64,000 nucleotides of DNA from Solimonas sp036405815 (GTDB lineage: Bacteria > Pseudomonadota > Gammaproteobacteria > Nevskiales > Nevskiaceae): positions 62,001 to 126,000 of the forward strand of contig DASWWX010000065.1 of NCBI GenBank assembly GCA_036405815.1. Reading direction: 5' to 3'. A model generated the notes under the pieces. The model was given only the letters and a program-made list of their open reading frames with translations. It had not been told where the DNA came from and did not search any database. How positions within the stretch are numbered: the stretch's first letter is position 1; every line of letters starts with the position of its first letter. The position numbers were made by a program, and so were the translations under genes. Shown here piece after piece: positions 25,268 to 34,544 of the stretch.

Positions 25268-27691
25268 TCAGTACAGGTCTTCGAGTCCGGCCTTGTCCGG
25301 ATCGTCATACCCGGACGTGGCGTCCGGCTCCGGCACCCGATCCTGCTGCACGGTCTCGAAGATCGCGCGGGCACTGCCGGCAGCGGCCAGGCGGCCGGTA
25401 TCCGGGTCGATGCGCACATTGACCAGACCCGGCGGGCGCGGCAGCCGCTCTTGCGGCACCCCCTTGAGCGCGACCCGCATGAAATCGATCCAGATCGGCA
25501 GCGCCGCGCGGCCACCCACCTCGCCACGACCCAGCGGCGTCGGCTGGTCGAAGCCCATCCACGCCACCGCCACCAGGTCCTTCTGGAAGCCGTTGAACCA
25601 GGCGTCGGTCTCGTCGTTGGTGGTGCCGGTCTTGCCGGCCAGGTCGTCACGCCCCAGTTCGGCAACCTTGGCCGCGGTACCGCGCACGGTGACGTCGTGC
25701 ATCATGTCCGAAAGCAGCCAGACCACCGCCGGTTCGATCGCGCGCGGCGCGAGCTCGTCCGCGGCGGCCGGGGCCGACGCCGATGCAGCTTCTGCGGATG
25801 GCTCGGGTGCCGCCGCGGATGGCGGGGTTTCCGCCAGCGCGACCGTCGCCTCGCCCGCCGCCTGCGCCAGCCGCTGCTCGACGCATTCCGCACAGGCACG
25901 TTTCGGCCGCGCCTTGGCGAGCACGTTGCCGGCAGCGTCGCGCAACTCCAGGATGAACCAGGGATCGACGACGAAACCGCCGTTGGCGATGGTCGCGTAG
26001 CCACGCGCCAGCTCCAGCGGCGTGTAGACCGCAGTGCCCAGCGACATCGTCAGGTCGCGCGGCAGCCGCTCGATCGGCAGGCCGAAGCGCGCCGCGTAGT
26101 CGCGGGCATAGTTGAGCCCGATCGCCTGCAGCAACCGGATCGACACCAGGTTGCGCGACTGCACCAGCGCCTCGCGCAGGCGCATCGGTCCCTTGAGATC
26201 GCCACCGTAATTCTCAGGTCGCCAGCTCGATTCCAGCGCCGGATCGTCGAACACCACCGGCGCGTCCAGAATCACCGATGCCGGGGTGAAGCCGTAAGCC
26301 AGTCCCGCGGCATACAGAAACGGCTTGAAGGCCGACCCGGCCTGGCGGCGCGCCTGGGTCGCGCGGTTGAACTTGCCCTGGAAGAAGTCGAAGCCGCCGA
26401 CCAGGGCCTCGATGCCGCCGTCATTGGGGTTGAGCGCCACCAGCGCCGCCTGCGCGCGTGGAATCTGGGCCAGCCGCCAGCCGTCACCTTCCGGACGCAG
26501 GCGCACGATGTCGCCCGGCGCCAGCGTCTTCTTGGCCGAGAACTGCGCCCACTCGTATTGCTTGGGTCCGAGTTCGACCAGCCCGTCGCGGGTCAGCACG
26601 CGCAATTGGACCGGCGAGAACTCGACGACCACGGCGGCGAGCAAGCCGGCAATCGGCGGCCGCGCATCCAGCGCCCGGCCGAGCTCGCCGCGACCGGATT
26701 CCTGGAGCAGCGCCGGCTCCAGCCGCCCTTCCGGTCCGCGCCAGCCATGGCGCTCGTCGTAGGCGGTCAAGGCCGCCCGCACCGCCCGGTTGGCCGCTTC
26801 CTGCCGCACTGAGTCGATCGAGGTGGTGACCGTGAACCCGCGCGCGTAGGTGTCTTCGCCGTGCAGGGCATACAGCTCGGCGCGAACCATTTCCGCCACG
26901 TAATGGGCGTCGACGTCCACCTTGGCACGATAGGGATGCACCGTCACCGGCTCGGCGCGCGCCGCCTGGTAGTCCAGCTCCGAGATGTAGCCGAGGCCGC
27001 GCATGCGCCGCAGCACGTAGTCGCGACGTTCCTGCGAGCGCTCCGGACTGGACACCGGGTTGTCGCGCGATGGGGCCTTGGGCAGCCCGGCGATCAGTGC
27101 CGTCGCGGCCAGGCTCAGGTCACGCACGTCCTTGCCGAAATAGACCAGCGCAGCGGCACCGACGCCGTAGGCGCGCTCACCGAGGAAAATCTTGTTCAGG
27201 TACAGCTCGAGAATCTGCTCTTTCGACAGCTCATGCTCGATCCGCAGCGCCAGCAGGATCTCCCGGAACTTGCGCGTGAACGTGCGCTCGCTCGACAGGA
27301 ATACGTTGCGGGCCAGCTGCATCGTGATCGTGCTGCCCCCCTGTGCGCGCTCGCCCGAGGCCGCCAGCTTCAGCGCGGCGCGCAGCAACCCCTGCCAGTC
27401 GACGCCCGGATGGCTGAAGAACCGGTCGTCTTCGGCCGCCAGGAACGCCTGCACCAGCTGCGGCGGCAGGTCCTCGAAACGCAGCAGGGCGCGGCGTTCG
27501 GCGCCGAATTCGCCGATCAGCTTCTGATCGCGGGTATAGACGCGCAGCGGCACCGACAGCTGCAGCTCCCGCAGGCTGTCCACCGACGGCAGGTCGCGCG
27601 AGAGGTAGACCACCGCGCCAGCCACGACCAGCGCCGTCAGCAACACCAGACTGGCGACCAGCGCCGTGAGCCAAAGAACCGCTCGTTTCAT
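25268..27691 (-). CDS. mrcA: Penicillin-binding protein 1A (bifunctional)
   Basis: An 807-residue class A PBP that polymerises and cross-links peptidoglycan. After a membrane anchor (residues 8-30) comes the GT51 domain with catalytic E87 in AAEDDRFFSHPG and GGSTITMQLARN (118-129). An OB-like PBP1a insert occupies about 320-410. The transpeptidase has S453-A-F-K456, S512-R-N514 and K687-T-G-T690. Between the second and third transpeptidase motifs lies a low-complexity alanine/proline/serine/glutamate insert (about 612-648) preceded by a CAEC pair. It is divergent from pilM, the usual gammaproteobacterial arrangement. Confidence 0.95.
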   Translation of the reverse strand: MKRAVLWLTALVASLVLLTALVVAGAVVYLSRDLPSVDSLRELQLSVPLRVYTRDQKLIGEFGAERRALLRFEDLPPQLVQAFLAAEDDRFFSHPGVDWQGLLRAALKLAASGERAQGGSTITMQLARNVFLSSERTFTRKFREILLALRIEHELSKEQILELYLNKIFLGERAYGVGAAALVYFGKDVRDLSLAATALIAGLPKAPSRDNPVSSPERSQERRDYVLRRMRGLGYISELDYQAARAEPVTVHPYRAKVDVDAHYVAEMVRAELYALHGEDTYARGFTVTTSIDSVRQEAANRAVRAALTAYDERHGWRGPEGRLEPALLQESGRGELGRALDARPPIAGLLAAVVVEFSPVQLRVLTRDGLVELGPKQYEWAQFSAKKTLAPGDIVRLRPEGDGWRLAQIPRAQAALVALNPNDGGIEALVGGFDFFQGKFNRATQARRQAGSAFKPFLYAAGLAYGFTPASVILDAPVVFDDPALESSWRPENYGGDLKGPMRLREALVQSRNLVSIRLLQAIGLNYARDYAARFGLPIERLPRDLTMSLGTAVYTPLELARGYATIANGGFVVDPWFILELRDAAGNVLAKARPKRACAECVEQRLAQAAGEATVALAETPPSAAAPEPSAEAASASAPAAADELAPRAIEPAVVWLLSDMMHDVTVRGTAAKVAELGRDDLAGKTGTTNDETDAWFNGFQKDLVAVAWMGFDQPTPLGRGEVGGRAALPIWIDFMRVALKGVPQERLPRPPGLVNVRIDPDTGRLAAAGSARAIFETVQQDRVPEPDATSGYDDPDKAGLEDLY

Positions 27692-27783
27692 GCTTTCACC
27701 CGGGCGGCCACCGCTTTCTGGGCCAAGAAATTGTAAGGGGAATGTTTACAGCGCTATCAGGCAGTTGCCGATGGAACTTCTAG

Positions 27784-27811
27784 TTGCGTCGTAGAAGGTT
27801 TACGCTATAGT
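27784..27811 (+). promoter_or_regulatory. Probable sigma-70 promoter of pilMNOPQ
   Basis: TTGCGT (27784-27789), a 16-bp spacer and TATAGT (27806-27811) precede pilM by about 67 bp. On the opposite strand TACAAT (27735-27730) is a possible -10 for the divergent mrcA, but no good -35 accompanies it. Confidence 0.6.
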
Positions 27812-27878
27812 ACGGTCCGATGCGGGTGGAGTCCGTCCACACCGCGGGGGAATGTTAACGCAAGCGGGGCGAGGCTTT

Positions 27879-28967
27879 ATGGCCAGCATGCAGTCGCTGT
27901 TCAGCGGAGGGAGTCCGCATCTGATCGGCCTGGATATCAGTTCCAGTTCGGTCAAGCTGCTGGAGCTGTCGCGCAAGGGGTCTCGATTCCATGTCGAGGC
28001 CTATGCCGTCGAACCGCTGCCGCCGAACGCCGTCAACGACAAGCAGATCAACGACCCGAAGCTGGTCAGCGAAGCCGTGGGCCGCGCCGTGATCAAGGCC
28101 GGCACCCGTACCCGCCACGCCGCCGTCGCCGTCGCCGGCGCCTCGGTCATTTCCAAGATCATCGAGATGCCCGCCTCCCTGTCGGATGACGACATGGAAG
28201 AGCAGATCAAGGCCGAGGCCGATCAGTACATCCCTTATCCGATCGACGAGGTCAACATCGATTTCGAGGTGCTCGGCAAGAGCGCCAAGAACACCGAAAT
28301 GGTCGATGTCATGCTGGCCGCCTGCCGTAAGGAGCAGGTCGAACAGCGCTGTGCGGCGCTGGAACTGGCCGGCGTCACGCCCAAGGTCGTCGATGTCGAG
28401 GCTTACGCGCTGGAGAACGCCTCTCAGTTCCTCGAGCACCAGATGCCCGACAAGGGCAAGAACAAGACCGTCGCCCTGGTCGACATGGGTGCGAATACGA
28501 CGTCCGTGCTGATCCTGCACGACCTCAAGACGATCTACACGCGCGATCAGTCCTTCGGCGGCCGCCAGCTCACCGAAGAAATCATGCGCCAGTACGGCAT
28601 GACCTACGAAGAAGCGGTCAAGGCCAAGCGCGATGGCACGTTGCCCGAAGACTATTCGACCGAAGTGCTCGCGCACTTCCTGGCCGACATGGCGCAGCAG
28701 ATCGACCGCTCGCTGCAGTTCTTCTTCTCGGCGGTCACGCAGTACAACAGCATCGACCAGATCATTCTCGCTGGCGGCTGCGCTCACATTCCGGGTGTCG
28801 ATCAAAGCATCCAGGAACGCCTGCAGGTACCAACCGCCGTCGCTCGCCCGTTCGCCGGCATGAGCGTGTCCTCGCGCGCCAAGCCCGCTGCGCTGGCCAA
28901 GGAAGAGGCATCGTTGCTGATCGCCTGCGGCCTCGCGTTCCGCGCCTTCGACGAGGTCAAGAAATGA
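27879..28967 (+). CDS. pilM: Type IV pilus assembly protein PilM
   Basis: A 362-residue actin-like cytoplasmic ATPase-fold protein of the pilus alignment complex. It has LIGLDISSSSVKLLELSRKG at the start, the bipartite nucleotide-binding blocks VALVDMGANTTSVLIL and IILAGGCAHIPGVD, and SFGGRQLTEEIMRQYGMTYEEA (in parts) as expected for PilM. It binds the N terminus of PilN. The ATG at 27879 is preferred because GAGG lies 5 nt ahead; ATG codons at 27852 and 27888 are also in frame. Its stop overlaps the pilN start by 4 bp. Confidence 0.94.
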   Translation: MASMQSLFSGGSPHLIGLDISSSSVKLLELSRKGSRFHVEAYAVEPLPPNAVNDKQINDPKLVSEAVGRAVIKAGTRTRHAAVAVAGASVISKIIEMPASLSDDDMEEQIKAEADQYIPYPIDEVNIDFEVLGKSAKNTEMVDVMLAACRKEQVEQRCAALELAGVTPKVVDVEAYALENASQFLEHQMPDKGKNKTVALVDMGANTTSVLILHDLKTIYTRDQSFGGRQLTEEIMRQYGMTYEEAVKAKRDGTLPEDYSTEVLAHFLADMAQQIDRSLQFFFSAVTQYNSIDQIILAGGCAHIPGVDQSIQERLQVPTAVARPFAGMSVSSRAKPAALAKEEASLLIACGLAFRAFDEVKK

Positions 28968-29551
28968 CCTCGCATATCAACCTACTCGATTGGCGCGGCG
29001 CACGCCGCGAGCAGCGCAAGAAGGAGTTCGCGACCCAGCTGGGTATTGGCGTTGCATTCGCCGCCGCCATCGTCGGCCTGGTCTACATGAACGTGACCGG
29101 CGCCTACGAGCATCAGGTGGCACGCAACGATTACCTGCGCCAGCAGATCAAGGAGATGGACCAAAAGATCAAGGAGATCGAGGACCTCGAACGGGTCCGC
29201 GGCAATCTCCTGGCACGCATGCGCGTGATCGAAGAGCTGCAGGCCAGCCGCTCGGCGATGGTTCACTTCTTTGACGAAATCATCAACACGCTGCCCGATG
29301 GCGTGAATATCACCGGCATCAAGCAGCAGGGTGCCAATGTCACGATTGACGGCGTCGCCGATTCGAATGGACGCATCTCCACGTACATGAAGAATCTTGA
29401 TGCTTCGAGCTGGTTCGACAACCCCAATCTGATCATCATCAAGAGCAACGAAAGGGACCGAAGGCGCAAATCGGAGTTCCAGCTCCAAGTGCGAGTGCTA
29501 ACCACGCCGACCGTAGGCCCCGCGTCGGATCCCGCGGAGGTCACTGAATGA
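28964..29551 (+). CDS. pilN: Type IV pilus assembly protein PilN
   Basis: A 195-residue bitopic inner-membrane protein. The N-terminal cytoplasmic segment HINLLDWRGARREQRKKEF contains INLLDWR, the conserved PilM-binding sequence. One membrane helix (about 25-45) is followed by a coiled coil (50-90) and a periplasmic ferredoxin-like fold (about 100-180) that pairs with PilO. ATGA overlaps with pilM and pilO show translational coupling. Confidence 0.95.
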   Translation: MTSHINLLDWRGARREQRKKEFATQLGIGVAFAAAIVGLVYMNVTGAYEHQVARNDYLRQQIKEMDQKIKEIEDLERVRGNLLARMRVIEELQASRSAMVHFFDEIINTLPDGVNITGIKQQGANVTIDGVADSNGRISTYMKNLDASSWFDNPNLIIIKSNERDRRRKSEFQLQVRVLTTPTVGPASDPAEVTE

Positions 29552-30186
29552 ACCTCCAAGAAGCCATTCAGCAGCTTAATTCGCTTGACCCCCAGAACCC
29601 CGGGATCTGGCCGCAATGGGTACGTATCGGCGCCGTTATCGTCGCAGCGCTTTTTGTCTTGGCTGGCGGCATCTACTTCCTGGCCAAGCCAGTTTACGAC
29701 GACCTCCAGATAGTGGAGGGTGAGGAAGTCGGATTGCGCGACGAACTTGAGAATAAGCAAAAGAAAGTCGCCGGTCTTGACGCTTACCGCGAACAGCTTG
29801 CCGAGATGGAACGTTCGTTTGGCGCGATGCTCAGGCAGTTGCCGAGCAAAGCTGAAGTCGCGAACTTGTTGAACGATATTTCTCAGACACGAGTCGCCAG
29901 CAGCCTCGAGGAAGAACTCTTCCAGCCCCAGGGAGAAATTCCAAGAGATTTCTATGCTGAAATTCCTAACCGCATCACGGTCGTCGGTAACTACGCCGAA
30001 CTGGGAACCTTTGTCAGCGGTGTGGCGGCCTTGCCTCGAATTGTCACGGTCAGCGATATCGAAATCCGGCCTACCGGCTCTCAACGGCTTAAAGAAGGGG
30101 CCACGCCACTGCGGATGACGGCCACCGCAAAAACCTTCCGCTATCTAGACGACGACGAGCTGCCGGGCAAGGGAGGCCGCCGATGA
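29548..30186 (+). CDS. pilO: Type IV pilus assembly protein PilO
   Basis: A 212-residue bitopic inner-membrane protein. A short cytoplasmic segment precedes the membrane helix (about 27-48: IGAVIVAALFVLAGGIYFL); then a coiled coil (LRDELENKQKKVAGLDAYREQ) and the periplasmic PilO core (MLRQLPSKAEVANLLNDISQ ... RITVVGNYAELGTFVSGVAAL). It dimerises with PilN and contacts PilP. It overlaps both neighbours by 4 bp. Codon usage from here through pilP looks slightly less GC-rich than in pilM, still without sign of transfer. Confidence 0.95.
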   Translation: MNLQEAIQQLNSLDPQNPGIWPQWVRIGAVIVAALFVLAGGIYFLAKPVYDDLQIVEGEEVGLRDELENKQKKVAGLDAYREQLAEMERSFGAMLRQLPSKAEVANLLNDISQTRVASSLEEELFQPQGEIPRDFYAEIPNRITVVGNYAELGTFVSGVAALPRIVTVSDIEIRPTGSQRLKEGATPLRMTATAKTFRYLDDDELPGKGGRR

Positions 30187-30689
30187 GCATTGCCCCGCGT
30201 ATCGCGTGCGCCTTGCTGATGGGCTTAACCCTCAGCGCCTGCAGTTCGGATATGGATGATCTCGAAGCCTATGTCGCGGAAGTAAAAGCGCGGAAATCTG
30301 CGGCCATCGAACCCATTCCTCAGCTTAAGCAGTTCGAGGCTTTTTCGTTTGACCCCGCCGACCGTCGCGATCCCTTCACCGAGGTCCAGCAGATCTCTTC
30401 GAGCAGTGAAGGCCCCCGACCAGACTTGAATCGCAACCGTGAACCGCTCGAGGAGTACCCATTGGACGGTCTGCGCATGGTCGGCACGATTCAAACGCCT
30501 TCCGGCACCTTCGCCTTGGTCAAGGCTCCAGACAACGTTGTTCACCGTGTCACGGTGAAGAATCATATGGGTCAGAACTACGGCCAGATTATTGGCATCT
30601 CCGAAACGGAAATCAGTCTGCTGGAATTGGTGCCCGATGGCTTTGGCGCCTGGATACAGCGATCTGCCAGCCTTGCGCTCGCCCAATAG
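30183..30689 (+). CDS. pilP: Type IV pilus lipoprotein PilP
   Basis: A 168-residue inner-membrane lipoprotein linking PilNO with the secretin. The signal peptide ends in lipobox L-S-A-C at about residues 17-20. A disordered linker with FDPADRRDPFTEV binds PilNO in known systems, and the C-terminal beta domain (YPLDGLRMVGTIQTPSGTFALV ... VTVKNHMGQNYGQIIGI) is the HR domain that contacts PilQ. Confidence 0.94.
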   Translation: MSIAPRIACALLMGLTLSACSSDMDDLEAYVAEVKARKSAAIEPIPQLKQFEAFSFDPADRRDPFTEVQQISSSSEGPRPDLNRNREPLEEYPLDGLRMVGTIQTPSGTFALVKAPDNVVHRVTVKNHMGQNYGQIIGISETEISLLELVPDGFGAWIQRSASLALAQ

Positions 30690-30707
30690 GCTCTGGGAGT
30701 GAACATA

Positions 30708-32801
30708 ATGAAAACGTCTTCTTTCCCCCTGACCCGCGGCTTGAAGCTGGGTTTTGCGCTGATGGTGCTGGCGTTGGCTGCTGGTGCGCAGTCACCGGAA
30801 CGCACGCTACAGGGCATCGACTTTGTGGCGCTGGACGGCAATCGCGTGCTGGTCACGCTAAGCCTGTCAGGAACGGCGCCGGAGCCCGCGGTCTTCACCA
30901 TCGACAAGCCGGCCCGGCTGTCACTCGATCTGCCGGACACGGCCGTCGCGCTGAATGAGCGCTTCCGCAAGGTCAACGTCGGCAACGTTCGATCGATCGC
31001 CGCGGTCGAGGCACGCGGCCGTACGCGTGTGGTGGTCGAGCTCGGCGAGGCCGCGCCATATAACTTGCGCGTTGACGGCAATAAGGTGCTGCTGCAGCTG
31101 GATGGCGGGACGCCGGCGGCTATAGCCGCACCACAAGGTCCCTACGCAACGCCTGTCGCCGCCGAGGCCGGCGCCGGCATCCGCAATGTCGACTTCCGTC
31201 GCGGCGAGAAGGGCGAGGGTCGTATCGTCGTTCGGCTGCAGGACCCGCGCACCGTTGTCGATGTTCGAGAAGAGCGCGGACAGATCGTCGCTACGTTCCG
31301 CAACACGGCACTGCCGGCCAACCTCGAACGTCGCCTCGATGTGCTGGATTTCGCGACACCGGTGAAGTTCGTCGACATCCGTCGGGAAGGCATTAACAGC
31401 CAAGTTTTAATCACGCCCTCAGCGGGCGCCGAATTTGATCAGGCCGCGTACCAGTCGGGTGACCAGTTCACAATTGAGCTTCAACCCGTCAGCGCCGAAA
31501 AGAAGGAGGAGCTCGCGCGCGAAGCGCCTGAGTACACGGGCGAACGCATTTCACTCTCCTTCCAGAACGTAGACATTCGCTCGCTCCTGCAGATCATCGC
31601 CGACGTGGCTGGCACCAACATGGTGATCAGCGACGACGTGCAGGGCCAGATCGCCATGCGCCTGCAGAACGTGCCGTGGGATCAGGCGCTAGACATCATC
31701 CTGAAGACCAAGGGGCTGGGAGTGCGCCAGCAGGGCAATGTCATGCTGGTCGCACCGGTCGAGGAACTGGCCAAGCGCGAGCGCGCGGAACTGGAAGCCG
31801 AGAAACAGAAGAAAGAGTTGTCGCCGCTGCGGTCGGAGATCATCCAGGTCAACTACGCCCGCGCCTCCAACATCCGTGCATTGCTTGCATCCGAGAACAC
31901 CTCGATGCTTAGCGAGCGTGGCCGCATCAGTGTGGACGACCGCACGAACACCCTGCTCGTTCTTGAGACCCGCGAGAAGATTGCCGAGATGCGCAACCTT
32001 GTCGCGAGGCTCGATATCCCGGTGCGCCAGGTGCTGATCGAGTCGCGCATCGTTATCGCCAACGAGGATTTCGCGCGCGAAATCGGCACTCGCTTTGGCG
32101 TCAATACCATCGCTCAGAGGGGCAACACTCGCATCGGCCAATCGGGTGGCAACCTCGGCTCGCGGGATGTGATCGCCGGCAATATTCCATCCTTGGACGA
32201 TTCCTATGTCGTTAACTTGCCAACGCAGTCGACGCCAGCGGGGCGCATCGGCTGGACGATCCTGGGCGCGGACTTCCTGCTGGACCTAGAGCTCAGCGCG
32301 CTGCAAAGCGAAGGCCGCGGTGAAGTGATCTCGACGCCGCGCGTCGTTACCGCCAACGGCAAGCAGGCGATGATCGAGCAGGGTCGCGAAATCCCGTATC
32401 AGTCCGCCGCGGGCGGTGGCGCGGTCGCTCAGACCGAGTTCAAGAAGGCTGTGTTGTCGCTCACCGTCACACCGCAGATCACACCCGATGATCGCGTCGT
32501 GATGGACCTGGGTGTCACTAACGATAGCCAGGGTGAAGATGTCAGCACGGGCCTGGGCTCGGCACCGGCTATCGACACGCGCCGTCTCGACACGCAGGTT
32601 CTGATCCGCAGCGGCGAAACGGTCGTGCTGGGCGGCGTCTTCCAGCAGGAGAATCGCCGTTCGGCCGGCAAAGTGCCGCTGCTGGGCGATATCCCGCTAC
32701 TGGGCGCGCTGTTCCGCAATAGCACGCGCTCCGACAACAAGCGCGAGCTGTTGATCTTCGTGACACCGCGTGTACTGCAGGAAGGTCTCAACGTGAACTG
32801 A
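30708..32801 (+). CDS. pilQ: Type IV pilus secretin PilQ
   Basis: A 697-residue outer-membrane secretin through which the pilus, and in competent species DNA, passes. It has a signal peptide (residues 1 to about 28), two N-terminal AMIN domains (about 35-130 and 150-250) that bind peptidoglycan, an STN/N0 domain (ISLSFQNVDIRSLLQIIADV, about 285), an N1 domain, and the secretin core (about 470-690) with VPLLGDIPLLGALFRN near the end. The ATG at 30708 is used because GGGAG lies 9 nt ahead; a GTG at 30699 has no spaced ribosome site. Confidence 0.95.
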   Translation: MKTSSFPLTRGLKLGFALMVLALAAGAQSPERTLQGIDFVALDGNRVLVTLSLSGTAPEPAVFTIDKPARLSLDLPDTAVALNERFRKVNVGNVRSIAAVEARGRTRVVVELGEAAPYNLRVDGNKVLLQLDGGTPAAIAAPQGPYATPVAAEAGAGIRNVDFRRGEKGEGRIVVRLQDPRTVVDVREERGQIVATFRNTALPANLERRLDVLDFATPVKFVDIRREGINSQVLITPSAGAEFDQAAYQSGDQFTIELQPVSAEKKEELAREAPEYTGERISLSFQNVDIRSLLQIIADVAGTNMVISDDVQGQIAMRLQNVPWDQALDIILKTKGLGVRQQGNVMLVAPVEELAKRERAELEAEKQKKELSPLRSEIIQVNYARASNIRALLASENTSMLSERGRISVDDRTNTLLVLETREKIAEMRNLVARLDIPVRQVLIESRIVIANEDFAREIGTRFGVNTIAQRGNTRIGQSGGNLGSRDVIAGNIPSLDDSYVVNLPTQSTPAGRIGWTILGADFLLDLELSALQSEGRGEVISTPRVVTANGKQAMIEQGREIPYQSAAGGGAVAQTEFKKAVLSLTVTPQITPDDRVVMDLGVTNDSQGEDVSTGLGSAPAIDTRRLDTQVLIRSGETVVLGGVFQQENRRSAGKVPLLGDIPLLGALFRNSTRSDNKRELLIFVTPRVLQEGLNVN

Positions 32802-32807
32802 GTAGGT

Positions 32808-32832
32808 GCCGGAGGCCCAAAAGGCCTCCGGC
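32808..32832 (+). terminator. Intergenic hairpin between pilQ and aroK
   Basis: A perfect 10-bp GC-rich stem (32808-32817 with 32823-32832), loop CAAAA. No T tract follows, so it may attenuate transcription or stabilise the pil mRNA rather than fully terminate. Confidence 0.55.
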
Positions 32833-32864
32833 GCTTGCGCGGCTCCCGCTCGGATCGCTCGATC

Positions 32865-33401
32865 ATGGCGGCTTCCTCGTCCAGCATCTTTCTCGTCGGG
32901 CCGATGGGCGCGGGCAAGACCACCGTGGGCCGTCGGCTGGCCGAAACTCGCGGCCTCGAGTTCATCGACAGCGACCAGGAAATCGAAGCCCGTACCGGCG
33001 TCGATATTCCCTACATCTTCGAGAAGGAAGGTGAGCCGGGGTTCAGGCGTCGCGAGAAGGCAGCGATCGCGGATCTAGCGCAGCATCACCAGATCGTGCT
33101 GGCCACCGGCGGCGGTGCCATTCTCGACGCCGACAACCGCCAACTGCTCTCGGCGCGCGGCATCGTGGTTTACCTGCACGCGAGCGTCGAACAGCAAGTC
33201 GCGCGCACGGCGCGCGCCGACAACCGTCCCCTGTTGCAGAACGCCCCCGATCGCCGCGAGGTGTTGGAACGCCTGTTCGCGATTCGCGATCCCTTGTACC
33301 GCGAGATCGCCGATCTCGTGCTGCTCACTGATGGCCGCAACGCCAAGCAGCTGGTGCGTGATATCGAGGAATATCTGGAACGGCCGGCGACGCGCTTCTG
33401 A
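32865..33401 (+). CDS. aroK: Shikimate kinase
   Basis: A 178-residue P-loop kinase that phosphorylates shikimate at the 3-hydroxyl. The Walker A loop is GPMGAGKTT (12-20), with FIDSDQEIE (metal and shikimate site), FRRREKAAI (shikimate-binding Arg) and LATGGGAIL. The lid arginine lies in RTARADNRPLL. The ATG at 32865 is the standard family start. Linkage to aroB and pilQ is typical for gammaproteobacteria. Confidence 0.95.
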   Translation: MAASSSSIFLVGPMGAGKTTVGRRLAETRGLEFIDSDQEIEARTGVDIPYIFEKEGEPGFRRREKAAIADLAQHHQIVLATGGGAILDADNRQLLSARGIVVYLHASVEQQVARTARADNRPLLQNAPDRREVLERLFAIRDPLYREIADLVLLTDGRNAKQLVRDIEEYLERPATRF

Positions 33402-33442
33402 TACGATGCCGCGGCCTCAGCCGCCCCTGTCGTCGCACCCGC

Positions 33443-34537
33443 ATGCATACGTTGGAAGTCGAACTCGGCTCTCGCAGCTACCCGATCCACATCGGGCCCG
33501 GGCTGTTATCGCGGCCGGACTTGCTGGCCCCGGTGCGCAACCGCCCCCTGCGCCTGGTCACCGACAACCATGTGGCGCCGCACTACCTGCCTGCGCTCAG
33601 GGATTCCCTCGGTCTCACGGATGCGCAGATTCAGATCCTGCCGGCCGGGGAGGCGTACAAGACCTGGGACCAGGCCGCTCACGTGCTCGACTGGCTGCTG
33701 CAAACGCGGCTGTCCCGCGACGGCTGCATTGTCGCACTCGGCGGCGGCGTGATCGGTGACCTGACCGGCTTCTGCGCGGCGATCTACCAGCGCGGCGTCG
33801 ATTTCGTGCAGGTACCGACTACCTTGCTCGCGCAGGTCGATTCCTCGGTCGGCGGCAAAACGGGCGTCAATCATGTGCGCGGGAAGAACATGATCGGCGC
33901 CTTCCACCAGCCTCAACTGGTGCTGGCGGATACCGACACGCTGCGCAGTCTGCCGCAGCGCGAACTACACGCCGGCATCGCCGAGGTCATCAAGTACGGC
34001 ATGCTCGCGGACGCCGACTTCTTCGCGTGGCTCGAGCAACGGATGCCGACACTCCTGGCACAGGACGCCGCGACGCTCAGTCAGGCCATCCGCCGCAGTT
34101 GCGAACTGAAAGCGCACATCGTCGCGCTCGATGAACACGAGACCGTCGATGGCGGTGCAGGACCGCGAGCCTGGCTTAACCTGGGGCACACCTTTGGTCA
34201 TGCCATCGAGACCTGGACTGGCTACACGCAGTGGCTGCACGGCGAAGCAGTCGCCACCGGCCTGTGCATGGCCGCCGACCTGTCCTCGCGCCTCGGCTGG
34301 CTGACACCCGACGACGCGGGACGCTGCGTTGATCTGGTCGCGCGCGCCGGCCTGCCAACGCGTGCGCCGTCCGGCATGCGGGCGGACGACTTCCGCGATC
34401 TGATGCGCCTGGACAAGAAGGTCGCTGCCGGCCAGGTACGGCTGATCCTGATGCGCCGTCTCGGCGAGGCCTGCGTCAGTGCCGACTTCGATCCTGCCGC
34501 GCTCGACGCCACGCTGCGCCACTTCACAACGGCCTGA
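33443..34537 (+). CDS. aroB: 3-dehydroquinate synthase
   Basis: A 364-residue NAD- and metal-dependent enzyme that cyclises DAHP, the step after the DAHP synthase encoded earlier in the window. Conserved blocks include the NAD-binding ALGGGVIGDLTGFCAAIYQRG, PTTLLAQVDSSVGGKTGVNH, the AGIAEVIKYGMLAD helix, and metal-binding LGHTFGHAIE with a later HGEAVATGL. It starts 41 bp after aroK. Confidence 0.95.
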   Translation: MHTLEVELGSRSYPIHIGPGLLSRPDLLAPVRNRPLRLVTDNHVAPHYLPALRDSLGLTDAQIQILPAGEAYKTWDQAAHVLDWLLQTRLSRDGCIVALGGGVIGDLTGFCAAIYQRGVDFVQVPTTLLAQVDSSVGGKTGVNHVRGKNMIGAFHQPQLVLADTDTLRSLPQRELHAGIAEVIKYGMLADADFFAWLEQRMPTLLAQDAATLSQAIRRSCELKAHIVALDEHETVDGGAGPRAWLNLGHTFGHAIETWTGYTQWLHGEAVATGLCMAADLSSRLGWLTPDDAGRCVDLVARAGLPTRAPSGMRADDFRDLMRLDKKVAAGQVRLILMRRLGEACVSADFDPAALDATLRHFTTA

Positions 34538-34544
34538 GTCCGAC

